From NCBI RefSeq assembly GCF_029360645.1, contig NZ_JARDUA010000001.1:62001-126000 (forward strand): 64,000 nt of DNA. Direction: 5' to 3'. The position numbers and the translations under genes are program-made. This document shows, in pieces, positions 44,826 through 52,495 of the stretch. Source of the stretch: Pontibacter litorisediminis (GTDB lineage: Bacteria; Bacteroidota; Bacteroidia; Cytophagales; Hymenobacteraceae). Positions within the stretch are counted from its first letter, which is position 1. The number at the start of each line of letters is the position of its first letter. The notes below the pieces were generated by a model. The model saw only the letters and a list, made by a program, of their open reading frames with translations. It was not told the DNA's origin and ran no database searches.

Positions 44826-45422
44826 TTATTTTCGCGCCTCCTCATCCGGCTCAAGCGTTTTTTCCAACAGCTCCTCAAAGGGGAGTGGCTTTGAGAAAAT
44901 AGGGTCCTGGTAGCGGTTCGCGGCAAAGCGGATGTAGCCAGGTTTCTTGTTTATCCGGATGTAGTCGAGCAACACGTTTCCGTACAGCTGGTTGCAAAGG
45001 CTTGTGCCGGGAAGGTCAGAGGCGGGAGGGGTCAGCACCAGCTTTTCCACCTGCTCCGTGTAGCGCTCGTGCCTTACCTGAAGCGTGTTCCTGCTGTGCA
45101 AGCTATATCCCTGCTGTTGCACGCGGTCTTTCACAAGTTCAAAAAAGAAGCTGAAGTTATCGGGCCCTATACTGGGGTCATAGAAAAAGATTACCCCTTT
45201 TAGGTGTTCCTCACAAAGCAGCTGTACTCTGTATTGGGCTGGTAAATCTGCATTTTTATAGTGGTAGGCCATAAAGAAGGGAGCTGTCCAGTGCAGGTAT
45301 ACCTGGCTGTCAAGCCATTTCTGGTAGGCTTCCATAAACTTCACCGAGCGCTTTGTCTCGCTACAGGTGGGCAAATTATTTCTAAAGCCCAACAATCGCT
45401 TGAAAAAATCGTTAAATGGCAT
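44826..45422 (-). CDS. Hypothetical protein, 198 aa
   Basis: A predicted cytoplasmic protein with no signal peptide and no motif I recognise. It begins MPFNDFFKRLLGFRNNLP and contains several aromatic strands (GVIFFYDPSIGPDNFSFFFELVKDR) and a C-terminal acidic tail ending KTLEPDEEARK. The frame is open from 45506, but the ATG at 45422 begins the more regular protein. It may be a distant member of the STAS-like group further right, but I see no shared signature. Function unknown. Confidence 0.65.
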   Translation of the reverse strand: MPFNDFFKRLLGFRNNLPTCSETKRSVKFMEAYQKWLDSQVYLHWTAPFFMAYHYKNADLPAQYRVQLLCEEHLKGVIFFYDPSIGPDNFSFFFELVKDRVQQQGYSLHSRNTLQVRHERYTEQVEKLVLTPPASDLPGTSLCNQLYGNVLLDYIRINKKPGYIRFAANRYQDPIFSKPLPFEELLEKTLEPDEEARK

Positions 45423-45616
45423 CTGATTATTTACCTGATAACACGATTTGCCTGAAATAGTTTTAGCACAAACCCCAAAGCTTTCTGGCGGGTGCTTTAG
45501 TAACAACCATTAGCTATTACCGATTATAGATATAACTTAACGTCAAATCTGCAGCTGCCTGTTTGGGCCTCAGGGGCTTCCTGTATGGTCATCGTTGCTG
45601 CTAACCCTGTAACTCA

Positions 45617-46084
45617 ATGGAAATACTAACACAAGAACTCGAAACAAAAAAGCGGCTGCTACAGGAAAGTAACAAGCTGCTAAACGCGCAGATAAAGGCG
45701 GCTAAAGACGCTATGGATGAGGCTCAGGAAAGCGCGAACGATCATCAGGGGGCAATGGAGGACAAGTTCGAGTCTTTCCGGGAGAATTGCCAGATACAGC
45801 GAGATATGTATGCGCGCCAGCTGGATGAGCTTATAACCACGCAAAGCGTGCTGCGGCGTATTAACGCCACCAAAATGAACCAGGACGTTTCGCTAGGTGC
45901 CGTGGTGCACACGGAGTTGCAGAATTACTTTATTGGCGTGAGTCTTGGGGAGATAAAGCTGGATGGGGAGTCTTACTATGCCATTTCAGGTCTGTCGCCG
46001 CTTTGTAAGGCAATGATGGGTAAAACAGCAGGAGAAACATTTGTTTTTAGAGATAAAACCTATAAGATATTGCAAGTATTTTAG
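45617..46084 (+). CDS. GreA/GreB-family protein with N-terminal coiled coil
   Basis: A 155-aa protein whose N-terminal half (about 1-85) is a heptad-like coiled coil and whose C-terminal half (about 92-155) matches the GreA/GreB FKBP-like domain: GAVVHTELQNYFIGVSLG, ISGLSPLCKAMMGKTAGETF. Gre factors enter the RNA polymerase secondary channel and stimulate cleavage of backtracked RNA through acidic residues at the coiled-coil tip. Here the tip area reads SANDHQGAMEDKFESFRE, so acidic residues exist, but the arrangement differs from canonical GreA. It could be a cleavage factor or a competing secondary-channel regulator. Confidence 0.75.
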   Translation: MEILTQELETKKRLLQESNKLLNAQIKAAKDAMDEAQESANDHQGAMEDKFESFRENCQIQRDMYARQLDELITTQSVLRRINATKMNQDVSLGAVVHTELQNYFIGVSLGEIKLDGESYYAISGLSPLCKAMMGKTAGETFVFRDKTYKILQVF

Positions 46085-46160
46085 AGTCAGCAGCTTTTTG
46101 TTGAAATATTCAAAACCTACAACGCCAATTCACAGTTAATAGGCTGGTAAAGGGTTAATA

Positions 46161-46195
46161 AAAAGGGTTAGCTTTCGTGGCTAACCCTTTTGCTT
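46161..46195 (+). terminator. Terminator of the GreA-like gene
   Basis: AAAAGGGTTAGC (46161-46172) pairs with GCTAACCCTTTT (46180-46191), with T-rich sequence on both outer sides. Confidence 0.82.
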
Positions 46196-46211
46196 TTCTT
46201 CCTTTTTCGGT

Positions 46212-46643
46212 CTATTGAACCCGGGTCCAGTTCTGCGATCTGCCAATCAGCGAGATGCCGATGTACCCTTTCACCTCCATTTTGTCCTTGCCGGTCATTT
46301 TCATGTAGCAGCTATAGGTCTTGCCGCTCTCCGGGTCGTAAATCGTGCCGTCGTCCCATTTGTTTCCTCCCTCGTGTTCAAAGCCCTCCATAAATCGCAT
46401 GCCTACAAGCGGCCTGTTGCGGAGCTTCTTATCAGGGTTGTTATCGTCCAGCTTTGGTTTACCATTGCGCAGAGGCTCCTTAAGGGATACAATCTTGCCA
46501 CAGAGTTTGTCACCGCACTTGTAGATCTCAAACTTCGCCTTGCCATCTTCGTTCGTCCATACCCCGATAGGGGAAAGGCTCTGGGCCCAGGCGACAGTGG
46601 AGAACATCATGAGCAGAACCAGGGTGATGAGGTGCTTTTTCAT
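46212..46643 (-). CDS. DUF2147 secreted protein
   Basis: A 143-aa exported protein with a signal peptide (about 1-20, ending VAWAQ) followed by the DUF2147 pattern: SPIGVWTNEDGKAKFEIYKCGDKLCGKIV, LVGMRFMEGFEHEGGNKWDDGTIYDPESGKTY and a final MEVKGYIGISLIGRSQNWTRV. Family members are small periplasmic beta-barrel-like proteins of unknown function, common in Bacteroidota and Proteobacteria. Two cysteines in CGDKLC could form a disulfide. It is convergent with the GreA-like gene. Confidence 0.9.
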   Translation of the reverse strand: MKKHLITLVLLMMFSTVAWAQSLSPIGVWTNEDGKAKFEIYKCGDKLCGKIVSLKEPLRNGKPKLDDNNPDKKLRNRPLVGMRFMEGFEHEGGNKWDDGTIYDPESGKTYSCYMKMTGKDKMEVKGYIGISLIGRSQNWTRVQ

Positions 46644-46896
46644 CTGAATTTTACGATTAGTTGTTTGTTTGCAAGGTAATATATGAAAAAAAGTTAGGTT
46701 TTGACTTCAGCCCCGCACAAAAATGGCCGATTTTTTTAATACTTTTTTAGAAGGTTAAAGCGCTAACTGCGCAGCAAGGTAAGCGGTAGTTTTAGTGGAC
46801 TGTATTGTTCCTCAGTAGGTTGTGGAGGAGGCGGGCTTTAGAGTAGCAATGAAGGGTAAGGGAACGTGAAAAAGGGGACTTATAAAGAAGGAAACA
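46644..46896. other. Intergenic region before the candidate RNA gene
   Basis: About 250 bp upstream of the ncRNA promoter and of the divergent DUF2147 gene. No gene or hairpin is evident. The DUF2147 promoter should be here on the minus strand. Confidence 0.4.
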
Positions 46897-46927
46897 TTGT
46901 GAACTTTTAACCGTTTTTTTATCTTTA
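46897..46927 (+). promoter_or_regulatory. Promoter of the candidate ncRNA
   Basis: TTG at 46897-46899 and TATCTTTA at 46920-46927 are separated by 20 nt. The expected start of transcription, near 46934, is where the closing helix of the RNA begins. Confidence 0.6.
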
Positions 46928-47031
46928 TAAACAAGTGAGTGGCGGGTGCCACGGCCTTTAAGCCAAAAGTTCGTTATAATAACGCAGCGGCGGCTTAAGG
47001 TTTATGTCGGACTAAAGAGAAAGGAGGTGCT

Positions 47032-47100
47032 ATGTCTAATCCATCGGTCGTCTTAGTAAGCCAAGGTAATAATGCTCACGTAAAAGGTGAGCTGGCTTAG
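47032..47100 (+). other. Possible 22-codon peptide frame inside the candidate RNA
   Basis: ATG at 47032 follows an unusually strong Shine-Dalgarno-like AAAGGAGGTG by two nucleotides after the motif (four after the GGAGG core). The frame encodes MSNPSVVLVSQGNNAHVKGE and two more residues. In this phylum such sites are not generally used, and the frame overlaps helix 3, so translation is doubtful. Confidence 0.25.
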
Positions 47101-47208
47101 TAAGCAGTACGAGCTACTGCTTGCGCAGATAGCAAATTACCTTTGGTCTTCTTAAGAGATGGTAAACTGAAAAACAGGGCGCCGCTTACTGAGAAATTGA
47201 AGGATTCT

Positions 47209-47258
47209 GAAACACCTGGTGTGTCTTGACGGGCCACATCAGGTGTTTCTTTTTTTTC
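47209..47258 (+). terminator. Terminator of the candidate ncRNA
   Basis: GAAACACCTG (47209-47218) pairs with CAGGTGTTTC (47240-47249) and the stem extends inward by five more pairs. Nine T-rich bases follow. Confidence 0.9.
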
Positions 47259-47384
47259 AGCAGTTCGGCTGGGGCGGCAGTCCTGTTACCCCACGCATGC
47301 GCTCTGCTCGCCTGCGCCGATTAGGGGCACCCCTGTCACTTTTGGAATTTCTTTCTTCTCTGCCCTCTTTCCCAACTTGCCTGT

Positions 47385-47759
47385 TTACAAGTCATCCTTA
47401 TAGATGCTGTTGTTGCTCTTGCGTCGCTCCTGCACGAAGGTGCCGACATAAAAAGCAACAGCTACAAAACAGCTAAAGGCCATCAGGAGCAGTAGGATAT
47501 AGTGCAGGTTCCAGGTAAACGTCTCCGGGTCAAGCTGCCAGATCAGAAGCAGGCCCGTTAGCAGCGTAAGCGCAGACACAGTATGGAATACAAACCGGTT
47601 ATGCTTGCGCAGATGGTAGGTGCAGGCCAGGAATAGTATACCAAAGAATGGCGCAGCCAGCATCACCGGCGGCCTGGCGGGGTTGCTGAAGTATAGGATG
47701 AGGCCTGCTGTGATAAGCAGCAGTGCGTTAAGGGTATTAACGATGTAGGGGTGTACCAT
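47385..47759 (-). CDS. Small four-TM membrane protein
   Basis: A 124-aa protein with four hydrophobic segments (about 8-25, 31-48, 56-76 and 84-107), short loops, and a basic C-terminus QERRKSNNSIYKDDL. It resembles small multi-pass proteins of unknown function; I do not recognise a family. It is on the same strand as the NlpC/P60 gene upstream with an 83-nt gap, so the two could share a transcript. It ends about 125 nt beyond the terminator of the candidate RNA, convergent to it. Confidence 0.7.
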   Translation of the reverse strand: MVHPYIVNTLNALLLITAGLILYFSNPARPPVMLAAPFFGILFLACTYHLRKHNRFVFHTVSALTLLTGLLLIWQLDPETFTWNLHYILLLLMAFSCFVAVAFYVGTFVQERRKSNNSIYKDDL

Positions 47760-47842
47760 AGCTTATGTTGTTCGCATTGTAAGGCCCTAAGGGCCAGCCA
47801 TGGTCCGTTGTACGTGAAAACGCAAAAGAGTTATAGGTAAGC

Positions 47843-48436
47843 CTACAGCACGCGCCGCACCTGCAGAAAACGCCCTTCGTACCCGCTGCCCTCCACTTGG
47901 CTGATCTTAACACCGCCGTTTGAGGAGGAATGCACGAACTCAATCGTGTCGCCGGGCTGGGAGATAACAATTCCTACATGGCCTGGCTCTCGCACCTGGG
48001 GATTGGTGCCGGTAAAGATAACCAGGTCACCGGGCTGGGCCTCCTGTCGTGTCACCTGCTCGCCTTCATCGGCCTGCATGCGGGAAGAGTGGGGCAACTG
48101 AACGCCATACTCCTCATACACGTGGGTTATGAAGCCAGAGCAGTCGAAGCCTTCCGGGGTTTCGCCGGCCCAAACATAGGGTGTGCCGATGAGGGTGAGG
48201 GCATAGGAAATCATGTCCTGGCTTTCAGTTGCACCAGCGGCACGAACAGCTGACAACCCAGTATGGGTTTGTTCCGGAGCAGAAGTACGATCCTGCTGTT
48301 GCGGTGCAGAGGTAGCCAAGGCAGGGGGAAACTCTGACTTGTTTTCTCTGGAACGGGCGAAGTGCTGTGGCATGAACACCAGTAAAAGCACTAACAGCAA
48401 GACTGGGGAAAGTATAAGCAGCAAGTTTTTTTTCAT
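47843..48436 (-). CDS. NlpC/P60-family peptidoglycan peptidase
   Basis: A 197-aa exported cysteine peptidase that cleaves peptide crosslinks of the cell wall. An N-terminal signal or membrane anchor (about 4-22) leads to a low-complexity linker (about 30-70) and the NlpC/P60 domain (about 75-197). The catalytic Cys99 is in GFDCSGFITHVY, and His153 in EPGHVGIVI; IGTPYVWAG is typical of the fold. The downstream membrane protein may be cotranscribed. Substrate specificity cannot be read from the sequence. Confidence 0.92.
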   Translation of the reverse strand: MKKNLLLILSPVLLLVLLLVFMPQHFARSRENKSEFPPALATSAPQQQDRTSAPEQTHTGLSAVRAAGATESQDMISYALTLIGTPYVWAGETPEGFDCSGFITHVYEEYGVQLPHSSRMQADEGEQVTRQEAQPGDLVIFTGTNPQVREPGHVGIVISQPGDTIEFVHSSSNGGVKISQVEGSGYEGRFLQVRRVL

Positions 48437-48661
48437 AGCGTTGGTTTATGGGTTGCAGCCTAGTAAAAGAAAAATTCATGCCACTCTTGTTAAAAGTGGG
48501 CACCTTTGATAGGCTCAGTTACAGAAACATATCCAGTAATGCTAAAAGTTCTACTTGCTGCCTATTCGCTTTGATAGGTAAAAACCGTGCCTTTACAAAA
48601 TTTAGTGTCTGGAGAAGGCAAAGAAAAGGTATGGCTATAGTGATATTTAATATTAAATACA

Positions 48662-48669
48662 TACCTTTG
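48662..48669 (+). promoter_or_regulatory. Putative -7 box of the STAS-like gene
   Basis: TACCTTTG is an exact TAnnTTTG; the expected start near 48676 lies 18 nt before ATG 48694. This supports the short start of that gene. Confidence 0.45.
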
Positions 48670-48693
48670 TCGCTGTTGCTTACCTTTTCTACA

Positions 48694-49113
48694 ATGATAC
48701 TTTATAAAGCTAGTTCCTTGGAGATAGACTGCGAGCAGGTGCAGAAACGACTTTACCTTAGGTGTCATAAACAGTTAAGTTCTAAAGAGTTTAAGGAAGG
48801 ATTGCTCGAGGCTTTGTGCTGCGCCGAGAAGAGCGGCATAAAGCACTGGCTGCTGGACCTGCGCGAGATTGGCGAACTGGATGAGGAGGAGGAAATGTGG
48901 CTGCAGCGCTACTTCTTCCCCAGCATAATGTCCCGGCTTGGTACAGGCAATTACGTGGCGATCGTGCTCTCGGAGAGGTGCTACAAAACTCTGCTGCACG
49001 AGGCGGGGAGGTATGGCCTGCGCAGCTATAACGAGGTGATCATCATGAAGAACTTTTATGAGGTGCCGGAAGCGGTAAGCTGGCTCGACTCCAAGTCCAC
49101 ACACGCCGCCTAG
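48694..49113 (+). CDS. STAS-like protein of unknown function, paralogue 1
   Basis: A 139-aa cytoplasmic protein. A frame of 221 codons is open from 48448, but the promoter box at 48662 and the comparison with two paralogues place the start at ATG 48694 (MILYKASSLEIDCEQ). The core WLLDLREIGELDEEEEMWLQRYFFPSIM followed by YVAIVLSERCYKTLLHEA matches the pattern of the proteins at 52023 and 54239: hydrophobic strand ending in Asp, 12-15 residues, aromatic helix, then a VAxVLxxx strand. The alternation resembles SpoIIAA/STAS-type folds, but no phosphorylated serine site is evident. Confidence 0.7.
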   Translation: MILYKASSLEIDCEQVQKRLYLRCHKQLSSKEFKEGLLEALCCAEKSGIKHWLLDLREIGELDEEEEMWLQRYFFPSIMSRLGTGNYVAIVLSERCYKTLLHEAGRYGLRSYNEVIIMKNFYEVPEAVSWLDSKSTHAA

Positions 49114-49210
49114 CGGGCCTTGCTACCTTTAGTTGTTTGTACAGGGATTTTGAAAAACTGGCTAATTGTTGTAAAATGCCTGTTGAATCTAAATCATCCC
49201 TTACACAAAC

Positions 49211-51019
49211 ATGCTCAAACACAAACGATTTAAACTGTCACTCTTAATTGTTCTATTCCTTTGCCTGGGTAACGCGGCAGCGGCACTGGCGGCAGAGTTG
49301 CGCTACACCCTCTCCATGCCGGAGCCGCACACACACTACTTCGAGGTAGAGGCCGAGCTGAGCGGTGCCCGCAAAAAGTACATCGACTTTACCATGCCTG
49401 TTTGGGCGCCAGGCTCTTACCTGGTGCGCGAGTTCGCCAAGAACGTGGAAGGCTTTGAAGCTACTGATGGCTCAGGAAAGCCGTTACGCAGCGAGAAGAT
49501 CGATAAAAACACCTGGCGCGTGTACAGCAACAAAGCCAGCGTGGTGCGGGCCACCTATGATGTGTATGCCTATGAGTTGAGCGTGCGCACGAGCTACCTC
49601 GACGCCAGCCACGGTTATGTGAACGGTACCAGCATTTTTATGTACCCGGAGGGCTATGAGCAGCAGCAGGGTACCCTGGTGGTGAAGCCGTTCAATGGGT
49701 GGAACCAGGTTTCAACAGGCCTGAAAAGCACCGGTAAGTTTACGTACACCTTCCCGAATTACGACATTTTAGCAGACTCCCCGCTGGAGATCGGCACGCA
49801 CGAAGTATACGAGTTCACGGCTGCCGGCGTGCCGCACGAACTGGCCATGTATGGCGGCGGCAACTACGAGCCTAAAAAGCTAATGGCTGACATGACCAAA
49901 GTGATCGAGGAGGCGGTGCTCCTGATGGGCGAGCTGCCTGTGGACCGCTACGTGTTCATCGTGCACAACCTGGAGCGCGGCGGCGGCGGGCTGGAGCACT
50001 TAAACTCCACCACCTTGCAGACCTCGCGCTGGAACTATGGCACCGAGAGCAGCTACCACGGTTTTCTGGCGCTGGTGGCCCACGAGTACTTCCACCTCTG
50101 GAACGTGAAGCGCCTACGCCCGGAGCCGCTCGGCCCCTTTGACTATAACAACGAAAATTACACGCGCCTGCTGTGGGTGTCTGAGGGCATCACGAGCTAT
50201 TATGACGACCTGTTGGTGCGCCGCGCCGGGTTCTACTCACCAGACCGCTACCTGGGCATTGTGGCCGGAAGTATAAATTCTGTGGAGAACACTCCAGGCA
50301 ACAAGATACAGCCGGTGGCGGAATCCAGCTTTGATGCCTGGATAAAGTATTACCGCCGTAACGAAAACTCGAATAATGCAGAGGTATCCTACTACACCAA
50401 AGGAGGCGTGCTGGGCCACTTGCTGAACATGGAGATCATGGAAGCCACAAAAGGAGAGAAGAGCCTGGACGACGTAATGCGCTACATGTACGAGCGCTAC
50501 TACAAAAAGCTGAACCGTGGTTTCAAGGAGGCCGAGTTCAAAGAGGCGGTGGAGCGGATTTCCGGACGTAACATGGACACATTCTTCCGCAATTACGTTA
50601 ACGGCACGGAATCCCCGGATTACAACAAGTACTTTGATGCAGCCGGCCTGCAGCTGGTGAACACAAACGAGGGAAGTCAGGCCATCAACTGGGGCGCTTC
50701 TGCCGCTATGTCGGGTGGCAAGCTGATGGTGCGCGGCGTGAGCAGGGGCAGCAGTGCCTGGGAAGGCGGCCTAAACGTGAACGACGAGATCATTGCCGTT
50801 AACGGTTACCGCGCTGGCGACGACCTCGAGCGCCTAATCAGCAGCATGGGCATAGGCGAAACGGCCGAGGTGCTTATCTCGCGCGACGGCAAACTGCAGA
50901 CGCTGGAGGTGAAGATGCTGCAGGATAACAGCGTGCGTTACCAGTTTATCCGCGTAGACAATCCTACCCCAACACAGGAGAAGATCTTTAACACCTGGCT
51001 CAACATCAGCAATAGCTAA
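49211..51019 (+). CDS. M61-family aminopeptidase with PDZ domain
   Basis: A 602-aa exported metallopeptidase of the glycyl-aminopeptidase family. A signal peptide ends at AAALAAE (about 28). The catalytic zinc motif is HEYFH (residues 291-295) in LVAHEYFHLWNVKRLRP, with the third ligand glutamate in LLWVSEGITSYYDD. A PDZ domain at about 490-580 (VSRGSSAWEGGLNVNDEIIAVNG) ends the protein. M61 proteins release N-terminal Gly or Ala residues; Bacteroidota often have several. It is convergent with the SIMPL gene across a very long hairpin. Confidence 0.93.
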   Translation: MLKHKRFKLSLLIVLFLCLGNAAAALAAELRYTLSMPEPHTHYFEVEAELSGARKKYIDFTMPVWAPGSYLVREFAKNVEGFEATDGSGKPLRSEKIDKNTWRVYSNKASVVRATYDVYAYELSVRTSYLDASHGYVNGTSIFMYPEGYEQQQGTLVVKPFNGWNQVSTGLKSTGKFTYTFPNYDILADSPLEIGTHEVYEFTAAGVPHELAMYGGGNYEPKKLMADMTKVIEEAVLLMGELPVDRYVFIVHNLERGGGGLEHLNSTTLQTSRWNYGTESSYHGFLALVAHEYFHLWNVKRLRPEPLGPFDYNNENYTRLLWVSEGITSYYDDLLVRRAGFYSPDRYLGIVAGSINSVENTPGNKIQPVAESSFDAWIKYYRRNENSNNAEVSYYTKGGVLGHLLNMEIMEATKGEKSLDDVMRYMYERYYKKLNRGFKEAEFKEAVERISGRNMDTFFRNYVNGTESPDYNKYFDAAGLQLVNTNEGSQAINWGASAAMSGGKLMVRGVSRGSSAWEGGLNVNDEIIAVNGYRAGDDLERLISSMGIGETAEVLISRDGKLQTLEVKMLQDNSVRYQFIRVDNPTPTQEKIFNTWLNISNS

Positions 51020-51030
51020 GGATGTGGCAA

Positions 51031-51084
51031 GTATAAAAGCAGCAAAGGCCGGAGCATATGTTCCGGCCTTTGCTGCTTTTATAC
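51031..51084. terminator. Bidirectional terminator with 26-bp arms that include AAGTATA/TATACTT
   Basis: The arms run without mismatch from CAAGTATAAAAGCAG inward to CCGGA and back to TCCGGCC...TTTTATACTTG. The outermost parts are the over-represented heptamer and its complement. It separates convergent genes. Confidence 0.92.
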
Positions 51085-51095
51085 TTGCGGTGTGC

Positions 51096-51824
51096 CTAAT
51101 CCAGCCTGAACGAGGCGCTTACCACCGCCGTGATTTCCTTGTCAATGGAGGTGGCGTCGTTGATGCCATAGTCGGAGATCATGTTAGAGTTGACCGGCGT
51201 GATTTGGATGACACCCATACGGGCATTGGTGATGGCGCCCAGGTCGCTTCCGGTCGCCTCAGCAATCTTTTGTGCCCGGTGCAGGGCATCCTTGGCGGCA
51301 TCAGCCTGTATCTCAATCTTCAGGTCGGCCAGTTGGGTGTAGTAGTACTCCGGCGGCATCACCATAATGTTGATGCCTTGGCGCACAAGCGAGGTCATGT
51401 CCAGCGACACCTCCTTTATCTTCTGCACATCCTTCGAGGTTACCTGTACCTGCTGATTAGCGTTATACTGTATGATCCGGTTGGTGCTGTAGCCCTGGCT
51501 GGTCACCTCATACATTGGGTTCAGGTTGATGGTATTGAGCTCCACTTCGGCATCGGCAAAACCCTGCTTCTTTAAATACGCCAATACCGTTGGGCGCTGT
51601 TCCAGCAGGCGCTGGTAAGCGGCTTCGGCAGTGGGGGCATCAGCCTGGATGTTGCTGCGGAGTATGCCAAGGTCGGACGTAATCTCGCGCTTGGCAGAAC
51701 CGGTCACATTGATCGTCTGGTTCGCCTGATCGCGGAAGCGGAAGATCTGCGAGAGCAGCACAGCACAGATAATCAGGCTCACGCCAAGCACTAGGAAGGG
51801 GAGCAGCAGGTTGTTTCGTGTCAT
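51096..51824 (-). CDS. SIMPL-domain (DUF541) protein
   Basis: A 242-aa protein with one N-terminal transmembrane anchor (about 7-27) and a SIMPL domain in the periplasm: INVTGSAKREITSDLGILRSNIQA at the start, then QVTSKDVQKIKEVSLDM and a late AKIAEATGSDLGAI-like segment. Members form large ring-shaped or stacked oligomers and are linked with envelope stress and oxidative stress resistance in E. coli YggE, but the mechanism is unclear. No operon partner. Confidence 0.9.
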   Translation of the reverse strand: MTRNNLLLPFLVLGVSLIICAVLLSQIFRFRDQANQTINVTGSAKREITSDLGILRSNIQADAPTAEAAYQRLLEQRPTVLAYLKKQGFADAEVELNTINLNPMYEVTSQGYSTNRIIQYNANQQVQVTSKDVQKIKEVSLDMTSLVRQGINIMVMPPEYYYTQLADLKIEIQADAAKDALHRAQKIAEATGSDLGAITNARMGVIQITPVNSNMISDYGINDATSIDKEITAVVSASFRLD

Positions 51825-52022
51825 GGTAGAGGTATGGCTAAAATAATGTTATGTTGATGCACAAACCATAAATTGTACTATTAATCCTGCCTTGGATTCT
51901 CAAGTCGACAGGCTATCAATACCAAGAGCCAAAAAGGGGTGAATTAGTTGCACGATAAGTGCTTGTTTATGAATTTATAAGTATGTATATTTCGATAAAC
52001 TATATGTTAAGTTCCTTCACTT

Positions 52023-52466
52023 ATGGTGATATACGAAACCCCGGGTGTAAATATTACTTTTCAGGAACAGGAAAGGCTGTTGCTTATTAAGTGGCTGCAA
52101 AAGCCGAACATGGATGCGCTGATGGATGCTTACCTGCACGCGCTTCAGTTTGTTTGCGAACATAGGCAGATCTATTTCTTCTGCACCGATCAATCGAAGA
52201 TCGGGCCACTAGACCGCGACCAGGAGGTATGGCTGAGCCAGGAGTATTACCATAAGGTGCACGATTGCATTCAAGAAGAGATTTACGCGGCTGTTGTCTT
52301 CTCTAATGCCCATTTCAAGGCAATCGTGACTAACTACCAGGTGCCGGCAACGCTCCCCCAGCAACATTTTATCCAGTTTAACTACTTTACCCAGATGCAG
52401 GAAGCACTGCAGTGGCTCGCGGACGTAAAAAAAGGCCAGGATGTGGTGATCACACACACAACCTGA
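52023..52466 (+). CDS. STAS-like protein of unknown function, paralogue 2
   Basis: A 147-aa cytoplasmic protein starting MVIYETPGVNITFQEQERLLLIKW. The shared pattern is IYFFCTDQSKIGPLDRDQEVWLSQEYYHKV, then IYAAVVFSNAHFKAIV. A C-terminal helix FTQMQEALQWL matches the NFYEVPEAVSWL of paralogue 1. Fold inference: alternating strands and helices as in STAS. It lies between a gap of about 200 bp and the convergent glutamate dehydrogenase gene. Function unknown. Confidence 0.7.
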   Translation: MVIYETPGVNITFQEQERLLLIKWLQKPNMDALMDAYLHALQFVCEHRQIYFFCTDQSKIGPLDRDQEVWLSQEYYHKVHDCIQEEIYAAVVFSNAHFKAIVTNYQVPATLPQQHFIQFNYFTQMQEALQWLADVKKGQDVVITHTT

Positions 52467-52495
52467 CCTTCTGTTCTCTTCCATAAGGCGAAGTA

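Larger units (their letters stand above)
46934..47258 (+). ncRNA. Candidate structured non-coding RNA, about 325 nt
   Basis: No protein frame of normal length explains this stretch, yet it has a promoter, a terminator and complementary segments that fold well by hand. Helices: 46934-46944 with 47180-47190 (11 bp, two G-U), closing the molecule; 46955-46964 with 46992-47000, enclosing a 5-bp hairpin at 46972-46984; 47052-47063 with 47093-47104 (one mismatch), stacked on 47074-47079 with 47087-47092; 47105-47109 with 47115-47119; 47137-47141 with 47161-47165. The single-stranded stretch between helices 2 and 3 contains AAAGGAGGTG at 47020-47029. I compared it mentally with RNase P RNA, tmRNA, SRP RNA and 6S RNA and found none of their signature sequences. 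Its identity is unknown. Confidence 0.6.

Noticed and set aside
46934-47258. Assignment of the candidate RNA to RNase P, tmRNA, SRP or 6S RNA
   Set aside because: I do not see the conserved GAGGAAAGTCC-type core, a tRNA-like end with tag sequence, the SRP tetraloop region or the long bulged duplex of 6S RNA. A covariance search could overturn this.
48448-48693. Longer N-terminus for STAS-like paralogue 1
   Set aside because: The extension contains a promoter box and does not align with the paralogues.
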